Assembly: GCF_022605165.1 (NCBI RefSeq)
Contig: NC_063074.1
Span: 1,577,501 to 1,641,500 of the forward strand
Origin: Purpureocillium takamizusanense
Taxonomy: Eukaryota > Ascomycota > Sordariomycetes > Hypocreales > Ophiocordycipitaceae
DNA length: 64,000 nt
Reading direction: 5' to 3'
Positions within the stretch are counted from its first letter, which is position 1; each line of letters opens with the position of its first letter. The notes below the pieces were generated by a model. It ran no database searches. It was not told the origin of the DNA and saw only the letters and a program-made list of their open reading frames with translations. This document shows, piece after piece, positions 45,242 to 56,459 of the stretch. The position numbers and the translations under genes are program-made.

Positions 45242-46521
45242 CAGCGCGTACCATATGGTCCATGGTGAGAAAGAGGTCTGGGTCGGCGGACGGAAAGCTG
45301 GATATACCCCTGGGAGAAGAGAAGAAAGGTGATGGACCACGGAAGGCTGGACTGGCATGGTGTTGGTGGTAGAGGAGGAGGAGGAGGAGGAGGAGGAGGA
45401 GGAACTCGGCCTCGTCGTCGGCGTCATCGGACCTGATGCCCCGCCTTTTGCACTCGATAGTCGGTCACGTCTGGCCGCCGGATGGCGAGAGCCAGAGCCA
45501 GAGCATAGCGTTGCGTTGCGTTGGGATTCATGAATTCGCTCGAGGGAGCGTTGCACCGGCGCTGGGCGTGGTCTCGGGGAGGCTTTCGATTCGGGTTGTA
45601 CGCGGAGTTTGGGTTCGGCCAAGAGTCGCAGATTCGGAATCTACCACGCGGCGCTTTTGTTCAAAGCAGAACCCCTGTGCAACTTGTGCTCATATGACCC
45701 AGACCCATGTAAAACTTCGCGCCACGGTGACGTGGATCGACGCCGCCGTCGGGGCAAGCAAAGGCCGGAAGATGAAGAGTCGAAGTTCGGATTTCGATGA
45801 GGATGCTCAACATGAACCGCTATGCCTATTTCCAAAGCTCAAGAACCAAGACTGCCGATGACTTTGTTCCTGAAGGCTTGGCTTCCCTTACATAAGGCCA
45901 GCATCGCGGCCGAGCGAATCCCACCATTGGCCTTACGCGGGACTGTTGGGGGCGGCGCGCGGTTGCACGAGATGCCCGGTGTTGGCTCAGAGCGTGTCAC
46001 CGTCGCATATATGATGAAAATCGTCGGGGTACGATGTGTATGTACTACCTTCTTGGCAGCACATATGTGCATCTCGGGCGGACCTCGACTGAAGAGGGGG
46101 GGGGGACGGTTCCCGTCCAGGCAAATCATGACTTTGTGCGGAGCTCTTCGTCGTCGTCGTCGTCGTCGTCTATAGTCTTTTGAGCTTGCCACGGGCCTGC
46201 TATGTGGCTATTGGAGGCGCGTTGAGAGGCGTAGCCGTGATGCTGTCCGTCTCATGCTGCTGTATGATGGTGTTTGCGGGGGCTGCGTGGGCGGCCCGCG
46301 CGTGCGTAGGTACTTCGTACCTTGTTCGTGTGGGGGTGGCGGGCTGCGCGGCACACGATTGGCCAGGAAAAAGAAAAGGGGACTGTCTGTGCGAACAGGC
46401 ACTCTCATACCAAAACCACTGATAACTTACAAAGTGGTTGACATCCCCAAGCAACCGCATCTGCCCAGCAAACGTCACTCACACCTCGATGTCAAGATAT
46501 ACTCCTAAATTCTTCCTTTGG
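45242..46521. other. Spacer with simple repeats and a dispersed-repeat copy
   Basis: This is 1.3 kb without a gene. It has a GAG/GGA run near 45373-45402, a CGT run near 46149-46170, and one copy of the dispersed repeat described separately. Confidence 0.5.
46160..46410 (+). repeat. Dispersed repeat, copy A
   Basis: This segment matches the reverse complement of 51086-51340 over roughly 250 bases with many mismatches. Shared blocks include ATGTGGCTATTG, GGCGCGTTGAGA, CCGTGATG with TGTCCGTC, and GGGCTGCGCGGCAC. Many differences are C-to-T or G-to-A, with A the more AT-rich copy at several sites (for example TATAGTCTTTTG against TGCAGTCTTCTG). No ORF suggests a transposase. Confidence 0.7.
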
Positions 46522-47655
46522 CTATTTATCCGGTTGTAGATAGTCCGTAAACCCTGCTGAAGGTCCATCCCGATTCGTCATGTAGCCAAAGCGCTTTGGC
46601 TCCTCGAGCACCAGCGGAGGCATGTCCTTGTTCTCATCAAGCCTGGTAAATGTGTCCTGCTGCCTCTCCCATACATCTCTCCCTTCTCTCACCGCCGCCG
46701 CGATCCTGTCCTTGTCTCGATACGGTTCAGCATTCATCCACCCGTGGGAGAAGCTGGCCATCTTGTTAAGGAACTGCTCTATTGTCGCGAAGCAGCTGCT
46801 GCAATGCCACCCTGCGTTATTCAACACGCCCTTTTCTCGGCCGCGGAATGGGGCAAACCCGCCATCCCCATTGCGCAGGTTGGTGGGCTTGAGGGTGCGT
46901 GATCCTTCGTAGTACGTTGCTTGCGGGTGCTGCCATTCCGGTCCAGTGTGTAGGAACTGAAAGGAGTAGTAGTAGAATTTAGAAGCGAGCGTGAGGCGTC
47001 GGTGGTAGTTGCAAGAGCGTAGCACGAGTAGCGCTTGCGGACGGGGGATCTCGTCAACGTCGGCAACCACAATGACGTCCCCTTGAACCGGAAACCTTTG
47101 CCCCTTCAATCCAAGCATAACCTGCTCGTACATGGCGTCCCGCTGCAAGTCTTCATAGTCCCACGCACGATGCGGGTTGAACGTGGTTGGAAACTGTAAC
47201 TCATGATAAATCATCTTATCATGGTAGCGACGGAACTTGCCCCAGTTTTCCTTGATGATAAGGGGCTTGTCCTCGCCCTGGAATGTCTTCGGCGACTCCA
47301 CAATGATAAAATAGTCGACATGGTCGTATATCGTGTTGAGCCGAATCTCGAGAAAGTCCAGTTCCGAATTCACCATGACGAGGTCGTATACTTTGCGCTC
47401 ACCGGAAACTCTGCGCGGCTTGAAAACCGAGAACCCATGCGCGGCGCAAAACTCACGCGCCACCTTGGAGGTGTAGTACTCTGCATGTCTCTGGTCGCGA
47501 TCCGTGGTCGCCTTTAAAAAGTCTAGCGGCGGGAGCGGCGCGCTCGTGATTTCATGGAAGCCGCCACTATGCGGCACGGGCAGGAAGAACACCCACCAGA
47601 TCAAAGAGAAGACTCCTACGCCAAGGATAAGTCTAGCACGCGATTTACATGCCAT
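46522..47655 (-). CDS. Glycosyltransferase family 17 (N-acetylglucosaminyltransferase-like)
   Basis: A single exon encodes 377 residues. GT17 enzymes (animal MGAT3) transfer GlcNAc to mannose of N-glycans; fungal members are uncharacterised. An N-terminal signal anchor (LILGVGVFSLIWWVFFLPV) makes it a probable type II Golgi protein. Family features include VYDLVMVNSELDFLEIRLNT, then FIIVESPKTFQGEDKPL, the putative metal-binding stretch VADVDEIPRP, and AGWHCSSCFATIEQFLNK with SHGWMN. The catalytic domain is complete. Codon third positions are less GC-biased than in nearby HIS5. The gene lies next to small secreted-protein genes and repeats, consistent with accessory gene content. Confidence 0.9.
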   Translation of the reverse strand: MACKSRARLILGVGVFSLIWWVFFLPVPHSGGFHEITSAPLPPLDFLKATTDRDQRHAEYYTSKVAREFCAAHGFSVFKPRRVSGERKVYDLVMVNSELDFLEIRLNTIYDHVDYFIIVESPKTFQGEDKPLIIKENWGKFRRYHDKMIYHELQFPTTFNPHRAWDYEDLQRDAMYEQVMLGLKGQRFPVQGDVIVVADVDEIPRPQALLVLRSCNYHRRLTLASKFYYYSFQFLHTGPEWQHPQATYYEGSRTLKPTNLRNGDGGFAPFRGREKGVLNNAGWHCSSCFATIEQFLNKMASFSHGWMNAEPYRDKDRIAAAVREGRDVWERQQDTFTRLDENKDMPPLVLEEPKRFGYMTNRDGPSAGFTDYLQPDK

Positions 47656-47888
47656 TATTGGTGATTTAGAGATGGGCGGTTCTTGAGATCATGCTTTTAA
47701 AATAAATTTCATCCGGTGGCCGCGTGGCCATTTCCCTTACCGATGTTATATGCTAGGATTACCGTGCGCAGCCTGACTGCAACGTCGACAGAGTGAAACA
47801 TGTCAGAATGCGTCGTCGCGCGCGGTGTGACTGCCAATCCCTGTAGCCGTTGAGATCCATGTGCATTAATGAGGCTGTGGTTTGTGCA

Positions 47889-47919
47889 TAGTACTCTGTG
47901 TGCAAAACACAGAGTACTA
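47889..47919. repeat. Perfect hairpin, 12-base stem and 7-base loop
   Basis: TAGTACTCTGTG at 47889-47900 is followed by the loop TGCAAAA and the exact reverse complement CACAGAGTACTA at 47908-47919. It lies in non-coding DNA 43 bases before the probable repeat copy C, so it could be a terminal part of that element. Confidence 0.85.
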
Positions 47920-47961
47920 CTAGTGCTATTCGCACTGGAGAAAAACTCTCGACGTAGAGGC

Positions 47962-48056
47962 GTTCCACTTTCTGAATCGTTTTCTGGCCAATCCTGCGCC
48001 GCACATTCCGCCACACCCGGATGCCGTCCGCCGCTAAGGCTAGCGCCCGGCCACCC
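47962..48056 (-). repeat. Dispersed repeat, probable copy C
   Basis: The stretch around GTTCCACTTTCTG and TTTTCTGGCCAAT, continuing through a GCGCCGCACATTCCGCCACACCC block to CCCGGCCACCCC, lines up with 51119-51215 of copy B in the same direction. The match is shorter and weaker than A against B. Confidence 0.45.
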
Positions 48057-48253
48057 CATGGAAACGGGTCGCGCCGCAGCTGCCTCACAATCATGTAACA
48101 CACGCACACAGGTTCTGACTACGTACGTGTCCGCCAACGGTCGAACGATGGAGAATTATCTTTTGAAACATGGGACATCTTCCAAAAGATTGTCGTAGCC
48201 ATCCATCTCTTAGTCTCCCTCATCAGCTAAAGTATAAGCCTTATCCTTTCAGC

Positions 48254-48647
48254 TTAAAAACCATCCTTTGGTGCATAGAGACACCACTTCTCACAAGTCT
48301 CTCCATCCGGAACGCAGATGGATTTGCAGTGGTTTCCACACCAAGTGCAGCTTCCATGCTCAGCGGCATAGCAGCTTCCATCGCCAATCTTGCAGCCGCC
48401 ACCAAGGTGAACACACTCCCGGCATCGCTTCTCCAATCCACGGCGTTCGTGGGGCTAGTAATGAGTATTGTTAACAGCTCTGCTTTCTATGATGAGTGTA
48501 GGCGGTATAACATACAACCTCACGGACCAGAGTCACTCCATCGCGCTCTGTAACTTCAATCCCCATTGGCAAACTGGCGGGATTGGCGGCTGCGCAAGAA
48601 ATGATTGTGTATGCCAGGGTGGCAATGGTCAGAAAGTTGGTCTTCAT
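48254..48647 (-). CDS. Small secreted cysteine-rich protein, 10 Cys, Kex2 site
   Basis: Minus-strand exons are 48647-48516 and 48454-48254, giving 110 residues. The signal peptide (MKTNFLTIATLAYTIISCAAA) is followed by a propeptide of about 40 residues ending in LEKR, a typical Kex2 processing site. The predicted mature part is 58 residues with ten cysteines spaced C-x2-C-x6-C-x6-C-x7-C-x2-C-x3-C-x3-C-x6-C-x3-C, suggesting five disulfides. The 61-base intron uses a GTATGT donor and a CTAG acceptor, phase 0. No family was recognised. Candidate roles are a secreted effector, antimicrobial or signalling peptide. The gene could be missed by automatic callers because it is short and split. Confidence 0.75.
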
Positions 48648-51600
48648 GGTGGATCGTGCGGAGGAGTTGAATCGAGGAGTTGAGTCTAATCCGTGAATAT
48701 GAACAGAAGTAACAGCGGTGTGATGGTATCTTTAACGGAATGGGGATCATGGATTGGTTTTATACCCTCGAAGGAGAATGATCTTCATCCATCATACCAA
48801 CTTCTGCTGCATGAGGGCCGCGGTTTAGACCCCTCTCAGACGGTACGCTGAAGGACCCTTGGAACCAGGCTCGGGGAGCGGGCTGAAAGATTTCCCAAAT
48901 TGGGCACTACCACTCTCTTGTTCTTGCATTATGCAATGAGACATTGTATATAGCCAGCTGATTTTTAATTTGTCTGACGCCTACGATCCTTGCGGCCGCG
49001 TCTTGCCTCGTCTGATCCCTGAGTTCGGAGGGATTAGACAAGCCGCGACAGAACACGTAAAGTCTTCGCCGCAGGTGATTCTCAGGCAATATAAGGCGAT
49101 CATATTCTATTCTTTATCAGCAACAGATACAGCTGTAACTAAAATGTTGCCTTGTCAGCTGGAATGAGTTGGCCGCCCGTACAGAATTCGCTGGCGGAAA
49201 GATCTGTTCGGGGCGGGAAGACTCAAAGGCGGATATTCGTGACGGTTTTTTTTTTTTGAAGAACGGGAGAAATGATATGCGGATAGTAATGATGGCTATC
49301 TGCCTACCGTCCAAATCAACGCTTCAATTATGTCGTGGTAAAAGGCGGCAACACTGAGGTAAGACCTACCCCGGCTGTCCGTTGGTGTCCGTCCGACGAC
49401 ACGAGTCAAACGGTAGCCAGACACCGGGCTGGTCGAACCAACAGAGTCGTATCGCAGCGCAGAAGCCCCCTTTACTTGGCCTGTCCGTCTTCCTACGGCT
49501 CACAACGCCTCAGATACTGAACCGTTGGTTCGAAACAGCAGGGATTCACAGCAGCATGCCGTCATTGGGAAACTGCCGACCCGTCTCTGCATGCAATATG
49601 TACATCTGATCGTCCGGGCCTTTGTCAGTGATAGATAGAACTAATGCAACTCACTGTAAGCTATGTGGTTGGCCCCTCATCCGAATGCCTGGTGCGTGAT
49701 GCGGGAGCAACCTCTGCTGACCAGCCCCTACCCTCACATTGCACAGCTCCTGATTCATGGGGTATCGCGGCCAAGTACTGTGGCTGGATAAATGCTTAGT
49801 TGACTGCGCTCACTATTCAACCACTGAGTCTATAGAGAACTTTCTGATCCCCTGTTCGTATTGAGAGACTCAATCCTACCAATGCAGTTGCAGAGGTAAC
49901 TGGGCGTGCCCTGGCCTCGTAGTGCAGACAAATCCTAAGCTTTGGATGAAACAGAAGGTCATGCGCAGTCCACGATATCGTCGACAGGCTAGTCACTTAT
50001 GTGAGTTCTTGATAACGACTACAGGTTGCTGGCGATGCCGACGACCGGGATCTCACATACCAGCTATAGCTCCACCGGGTCGGAGAAGCAAACGCCGTGG
50101 TCAGCGCACACCGATGCTGATGCACGGGCGGGCGCGGCAGGGGACCCCCGTGCATCCAGTCAGCAGTATGTACAAGCAGGAGATGTCGTCGACCCACGGC
50201 GGCTTGAGGGCTGGCGGGTGGGAAATGACCTTGTGGGGATCCTGCTCACCATCAGCCGGGCTACATCGCCCAGTTCGACAGCGGCTCAAACGCCTGTTTC
50301 TTGTACGTAGTTGGAGGATCCTCGTCCATCCCGCTGAGCCGCTCTACTACATCTGGGGGCCATGCAGCACAGTGTTGCACTTGTTAGAGCCGCGATTTGA
50401 TGGCACTTTATGAAGGCACAAGCAGTACGGTGAAGGCATTCAGATCGTCCTGGTCACCAAGACTCGGGTTATTATTGGTGTCCTCTTCAGATGCTTGAGG
50501 ATTATATCTCCATCCTCCTCATGATTCTTTTCTGCATGGAAATGCCCTGAGGAACGAAGCTCCGAAAGCATTTTTATGGGCCGTCTTTTTCCCTCCCAGC
50601 GAGATTAGAGAAGTTAAAAACGAAGTTTGATTCTCTAGTCAAGCTGTTACACAAGGCCGAAGGCCGGAGCTACTGCCGGTACCTCCAAGCTGGCTCAATG
50701 GCCAGAGACCGGTGCCGATGTCAAGACCACAAAGGACTTCGTTCCTCAAGGCTCGGTGTGCAAGGCTGGGCTGCCTTGCATTCCCCTGTATGCTGGTACC
50801 CACACCGTGCGTCTGGCTGTAGGTAAGAACCAACATGCATTTGAGACGCTCTTTCCCTCCATCCAGGCGGCAGAAATCTTCTGATCACCTTGGCTCGGCC
50901 ATCTTCCGTGCCCGGCCACCCACGACTACGCCTCATGTCAAGTCTGTCATGCCTGGCGGCGGCCTTGCGTATGACTTGTGGGGGGGGAAAAGCTGAGAGG
51001 TTGCTTGCCGCGATTGTCAACTCTCGCCGATGCAAGCCAGGTGTCTCCGTCATGGGCTAAAGCCGCATCTAATTCGGGTAATGCTGGCCGCACAGATAGA
51101 AAGTGCTAGCCGCACAGATGTTCCATTTTCCTTTCTTTCCTAGCCAATTGCGTGCCGCGCAGCCCTACCCCACACGAGTAAGGGTGTGCAGGCGCGGGCC
51201 ACCCACCCATTGCCGCGCACGCAAACACCACAAAGCAGCACGCACGACGGACAACATCACGGCCACGCTTCTCAACGCGCCTTCAATAGCCACATCGCGG
51301 GCCCGCGGCCAAGGGCAGAAGACTGCAGACGACGACATCCGAGAGGGCATCACGAGGTGGCAACGGTGGCGGCCCCGGGACCGCGGCCGGAAGGGTGGGG
51401 GGGGGGGCATCATGACTTGTCCCCTTTTGAATTATTGGCCATGGTAACGTCCGTAGATGAATATATCTAATCAAACATATGGCTGTAGTATATAACGAAT
51501 ACTATGCCTACTCCCCGGTTTTGTACAGTACAGGTCACCGACGACGAAATATATCGCAATGGTGTATTGCATACGCGTCAACTCTCGCGCACGGACCTCG

Positions 51601-52566
51601 ATAGAAGAGGGATAATTAGCCTGTGTCCTTGCAAATTATGAGTTGTGCGGAGCAGGAGCAAGTCGTGGTAGTCGCGCTTGGCATCGAATAGGAATCTATC
51701 TGAGTTTCTTAGTTGCAGTACGTATGTTATCGAGCAGGCTTGGCACGTGGAGGAGCTCATCAATGTTTCGCGGGGTCGAATACTCATGTTGGTAAAGCTG
51801 CGTGACGACTTCATCCTGCTTGCCTACTAAATTAACTATGTACATAACCTGCCTGCCTGGCGTGTTGACAGGGGAGGGACGCCCAACGCAACGCGGGCGT
51901 ATATAAGTCGTCATGGAAGAAGAGAATTCTTCCTCATGTCAAGTTGCATGATGGTCGGAATGTGTTGCTTGATGTCTCCACAAGCATGTGCCATGCAGGA
52001 TTCCCTGTACATGCCAAGCCAAGCATCAAACGACATGCGGTAGCACCTAATAAGTTACGCAGCGCCTGTCCCTCTTGATCACAAGGCTGAGTGAGGGCAT
52101 AATGGCGCACCACCAGCCACCACGATGCTTTTTTCTTCCCGTTTGATTCGAGCGAATGCAATATCGCACCTTCTTGCCTACCTCGTCGTGATGGCGTCAG
52201 CCGCATGAGAACTAGTATTCATTTTAGGTTGGCGCATTAACGACGCAATGCCAATGGGCGACCACGAGTTTATGCCTTGCGAATCGATGCCCAAGGCAAG
52301 ATGGTCTCAAGGCAAGATGGCGTGGTTTCTTGCCCATGTGCGAAAAGCATACCCATTCTAGACTGTGACGACGACGCCCAGAGAAAGTACAAGGCGTCTC
52401 CGGATCATTCACATCTTCCTTATATACCGCCGCCGCCGCCGCCGCCGCCGCCTCGCCGCAACATCGAACATCACCCCAGCAGTCAGCCAGCAACTCAGTA
52501 CTACATTCACTTCATCAGGCTCCAATCATCTAGCGCCAGCATCGCCTAGAAGCACCAGGTTCCAAC
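48648..52566. other. Long gene-poor spacer (3.9 kb)
   Basis: No complete gene is supported. The region is AT-richer and patchier than the left of the window and contains copy B of the dispersed repeat. A frame at about 50670-50883 reads like protein for some 70 codons (KTTKDFVPQGSVCKAG) but has no start, signal or exon partner and may be a gene relic. Confidence 0.5.
51086..51340 (-). repeat. Dispersed repeat, copy B
   Basis: This segment is homologous to 46160-46410 in inverted orientation. It keeps more G and C than copy A at differing sites, so A may be the more mutated copy. Edges are approximate because similarity fades gradually, and no flanking target-site duplication was identified. 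Confidence 0.7.
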
Positions 52567-53173
52567 ATGATGCACGCCATGAACATTCTCTCAATCGTCG
52601 CCTTCGCGACCGCGGTCGCGGCCGTGCCGGCGCAAACCACCACCACCACCACCGCCTTGGACTGTCACGCGAAGCCGGCCGACAAGCTCCAGTGGCAGCC
52701 CCCCTCTGGCCGCTGGTAGCAACGATCGCGACCATCCCGATCCTTCGGAGGAATGCCTGGGCACTTTGCACTTTTGTTGGAAACAGGGGGATAGCACAGA
52801 GGACATCAAGGCTTGCTTCGACGCCCGCACGCCCAATCCTGACCCGCTGCCTTGGATCGAACCCAAAAGCTACTGCTCGCAGCAGGATTCGGAGTCGGAA
52901 CAGTGCATCGGCTCGCAGCTCTACTGCGAGGAAGTTGACAACCTTGGCTGGGAGGTCTGTCACAGAAACCGCGCCCCTCCTCCTGTTCGTTCGGATTCTT
53001 CGACGCCCGCTCTGCTGCCCTATCTAGAGGGCTATGACTTCATGTGCAACATGGCTCCCGGTTCTGAGACCTGCCCGGGGACGAAAACGTATTGCGAGGA
53101 AAGGCTCTGGCGGAAGGGCAAGTACTCGAGCCCGGAGGCTTGTTTTGAAGCCCACCACAAGAAGCCAGAGTAG
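52567..53173 (+). pseudogene. Secreted cysteine-rich repeat protein, apparently frameshifted
   Basis: The first frame opens with two Met codons at 52567 and a signal peptide (MNILSIVAFATAVAA), then runs to a stop at 52717-52719. A second frame, open through this point and ending at 53173, carries the rest. Switching by one base within the six-C run at 52699-52704 would join them. The C-terminal frame shows three related units, each with a cysteine, then C-[LIP]-G-[ST]-x2-[HLT]-[FY]-C, and a final cysteine before a basic stretch (CLGTLHFC, CIGSQLYC, CPGTKTYC). The upstream frame supplies the first cysteine of unit 1 (ALDCHAKP), which argues for a frameshift rather than an intron. An alternative is a 127-base intron, 52624-52750, that would preserve the frame but drop that part. 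A base-calling error in the C run is also possible. Confidence 0.65.
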
Positions 53174-56100
53174 ACACCGCAGCTTTGATGAGGGAACGTG
53201 TGAGGGAACTGGTCGTCAACATGCTACAGCAGAATCGTCCTATATACATGTATGTGGGTACTAAGTTAGGCAGGAGGCAAAGAGACCGGCGATGGGCCCG
53301 ATAGGTTACAACTTACAAGGCACGCGTCTGAGCTTCTCAAGAGGAGAGAGAGCCTTGGCCCCCTCTAATGTAGCGTCAATATGAACCCCCTCAAGTCAAG
53401 CTGATCGATGGTGCAAGAGCCCTGACCCAGGCAGACCCTGCGTGAACAGCATGTGAAAAAAAAAAAAAAAAGCACCGCCCTCTCCTTCGATCCCACGTCT
53501 CGAAGAAAAGGCGAGCCACGACCCTACGTGCGAGTGCGAGCCGCCCCTATCCTTGTGGGCACTGGTAAATATTCCTTTGGCAAGCCCGCCTTCCCCGCTA
53601 GGTATGTACAGTGTGATTGGCAACCTTCATGTAACGAAGCCTCAAGGGGACCCTATGGCTCGCAGTTACTTAGGAGGTTGTAACAAGCTAGGCTTGACGA
53701 GCAGTAAACGATTCACAAAAGTCCGTCAGGAGGCTTTGCACATCTCATTTAGATGAATGCTTGGATTGGTCACAGGATATGATATCTGGGTATCCTTTCC
53801 TGAGTAATGGCCGTGGTATGCATATTCATTCAGCTCTTTGATGATCATATGACCCAGTGGTAAGCCGGATGAGCCGCGCTCACCTTGCTCAGCTCCCATC
53901 TTCCTTATTACCGATAGCCATTTGAAGTGAGTCTCTCTCGCTCACTTCGCTCCGCGCTGATCCCACCGAGTCCCTGAAATCACGCGCACCCTCACGTGAC
54001 GTCCTGTAGTTTTCCTCCTGGGATTCTTCCGGACATGTGCACGACTCCTTGTCCTGAGGCATCCTCGTGTCGGTCCGCCTGGTGGTCGTTGCGTTGGTTT
54101 GCAACACCTCATCGTATCATCAGCCTTCTTCTGAGAGGCAATCCACTTCTTCCGACGTCTGGACAGTGACGGAATGCTTTTCCACAAACAAAAGGTCTGA
54201 CAAAAAATCTCCAACATCTTACGTGACTCTCGAAACTCTTGACAACGCCGCAGAATCAACACCACTTTTTGTTTGTGCAGCAATGCTGTCTGTCCGCTAA
54301 AGGCCCAACGTTGGCAAAACAGCCACACCTTATTGTTGTGCGTTGCCCGTGATGCTGCAAGCAGCCCCGCCGCCACGCCGGGGGGGGGGGGGATTGGCGT
54401 TCGTTCCAGGCACACAAGATTCACGTGTCTCGGGCCGGGTTCAGGTTCCTGCCGGCGAACCGTTCGGGCCTTTCTCTCACTCCTTCCCGAACTGCTTGCT
54501 GTCCGCCCGGGCGCGAATGCTCTGCTGCGGCAGGAGCAGGTATCGCCAGCCAGTCCTACCCAAACGTGAGCGAGATACGAAGTACGTACCTGCAGAGAGC
54601 TGAAAGACTAGTCGTGGGCGAAGCCAGGAAGGAAGCAGCGACCCCCATGCATGGATTGGATCCTCCTCCCATTGTCACAATGGCGGCGGCGGCCACTGAC
54701 ATAATACGAAGCCCGCCCCCCCAAAAAGACCATGCCTAATGCGCGCCCCCATCCGCCCCCGCCGTCTCGTCCGCCACCTCCTCACGCTCCTCAGGCACAA
54801 CCGCCGCCCGCCCCGATTGCCCGCAGCGACGCAGCCCTTGCGATTCGCTCGCTCTCCGCCCTGCGCCTCCCAACCATGACGGAGAACCAACCCCCTGGCC
54901 CGTTTCAGGTTTCTTCTTTTTGTTCGCGGCCCTCGACTGCTGCTGGCCAATCCGAGCCCCGCTGGCGCCCGGTGGCCGCTGCGTTGGCGTTTGTTTGCCA
55001 GCACCACTGATGATCGTCCGAGTCTCCCGCCCGTCTGCGAGGAACAGGCAAGCGCCCCTGTCGAGCGCAACGGCAAGGCTGCTGGCAGGAAAGTCTCCGA
55101 GAAACGCCCAGATTTGGCCCCCTCGACTGCGACGTACATATACGATGGCACGTACGTACTTCGTATACCGTACATACATGCGATGCTGCGGCGGCGGAAA
55201 ACAGCACTTGATCAAGGCGCCCGCCCCGTCTGTCAGTCCATTTCATGGGTCGCAGTCGGGCGCCACGCCTGACGCTCGTCCCTCGTCCAACCCGTGAGCT
55301 TCCCGATGATGCGCTGCTCGCTCGAGCACAGGCCACGCAACACGACAGACAGGATGTGGTGGGTGGGTGGCACAACCGCATGTGAACCCAAAGCCAAAGC
55401 ATCCTTGGCATCCACGTCCAGTTTGCCGGGCCCGTTGGCGCGCGCAAAGGCGAAACGAGCGGACCCGCCTTTGTATTGCTCGCCCACGACGCCCCTGGAA
55501 TTATAGCGCAGGGCCCGCCAGATCCAACCAAGCTCCCGTCGGGAAGCGCAACCGGGGTCCTGGGCCGCCAGCGATCATCTCTCGAGTGGCCATGGCGGCC
55601 CTTGATGAGGCTCGCTCTGCCCCTGTGTCACTGCCGGCAAGACAGGCCAGGCCAGGCCGTATGATCAACAGCGAGTCCGGCCGGCTGCCATAATTGGCAG
55701 GCTCCCGGAGAACAACCAACCCCTGGCTTATGCTTGGCTGTTCCTGGAGCTTGGGCCGAATCGAGAGACCCTGGCTCTGATGCATCCACCTGCCTCCTAT
55801 TCTGCCTGCAGCTCACCACACCATGACACCGTACATAAGCTCCACCACTCTATGTGCTCGGCGCCCCCCAAGCAGTTCAGTCTTTCCCCTCCTCTTCAAT
55901 CTTCAGCTTTCTCCTTCGTCCCGATATAGCCTGGACTGTTTCGTTCTTTCGTCCCTTGTTTGAAAAACCCCCCATTGTTTCCTTCCCTCGCAGCGGAGGC
56001 GCGGCTGGTTCTCGTATTCACGGCACTGCCTGTTCATTCACCTTCGTCTCGCCCACGGCCCGCCCCACGGTTCCTTCTCGACTCGTTCACTTGTTGTCGG

Positions 56101-56459
56101 GGCTCTTTGTACAGTACCGCTTGGTTTCTACCCTTTTATCTTTCCATTCATCTCACTGCATCACATGCCGTGATACGAAATCCTATGGGTGTCTATTGAT
56201 CCCAAGCTCTACATCACGCCGATCAAGACATCACCCCATCGCAGCTCTTTTAGGTTGTTGTATTGCGGCGCTTAGGCTTGGCATTGTTTTGCCTCATAAC
56301 CTTACCTTTTGTTCTCCTTGTCTTCGGTATTGTCTACGGCGCTGCGATTGTCACCGCCATCGACAACGTACGCCTCGACCGTTACTACCACAACAGCTGC
56401 CGGGCAGCACCTTCAACCCTCAACACCATTTACGCCGAATACCACCTCCAGTCGCCAGC
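53174..56459. other. Long spacer and GH76 leader (3.3 kb)
   Basis: There is no supported gene. TACTTCGTA-type motifs lie at 54576-54584 and 55157-55165. From about 55850 the plus strand is very pyrimidine-rich and probably forms the promoter and long 5' leader of the GH76 gene. The long frame that begins there is a composition artefact because it runs out of phase with the true GH76 exons. Confidence 0.5.

Larger units (their letters stand above)
47656..48253. other. Spacer with hairpin and probable repeat copy C
   Basis: This 0.6 kb stretch has no gene. It contains a perfect 12-base inverted repeat and a third, weaker copy of the dispersed repeat. Confidence 0.5.

Noticed and set aside
49480..49560. 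GGTTCGAAA resembling a tRNA B box
   Set aside because: No A box, acceptor stem or anticodon arm could be folded around it.
49922..50413. 163-codon frame in the right-hand spacer
   Set aside because: Composition is random-like (Arg, Ser, His, Cys scattered), with no signal, domain or splice partner.
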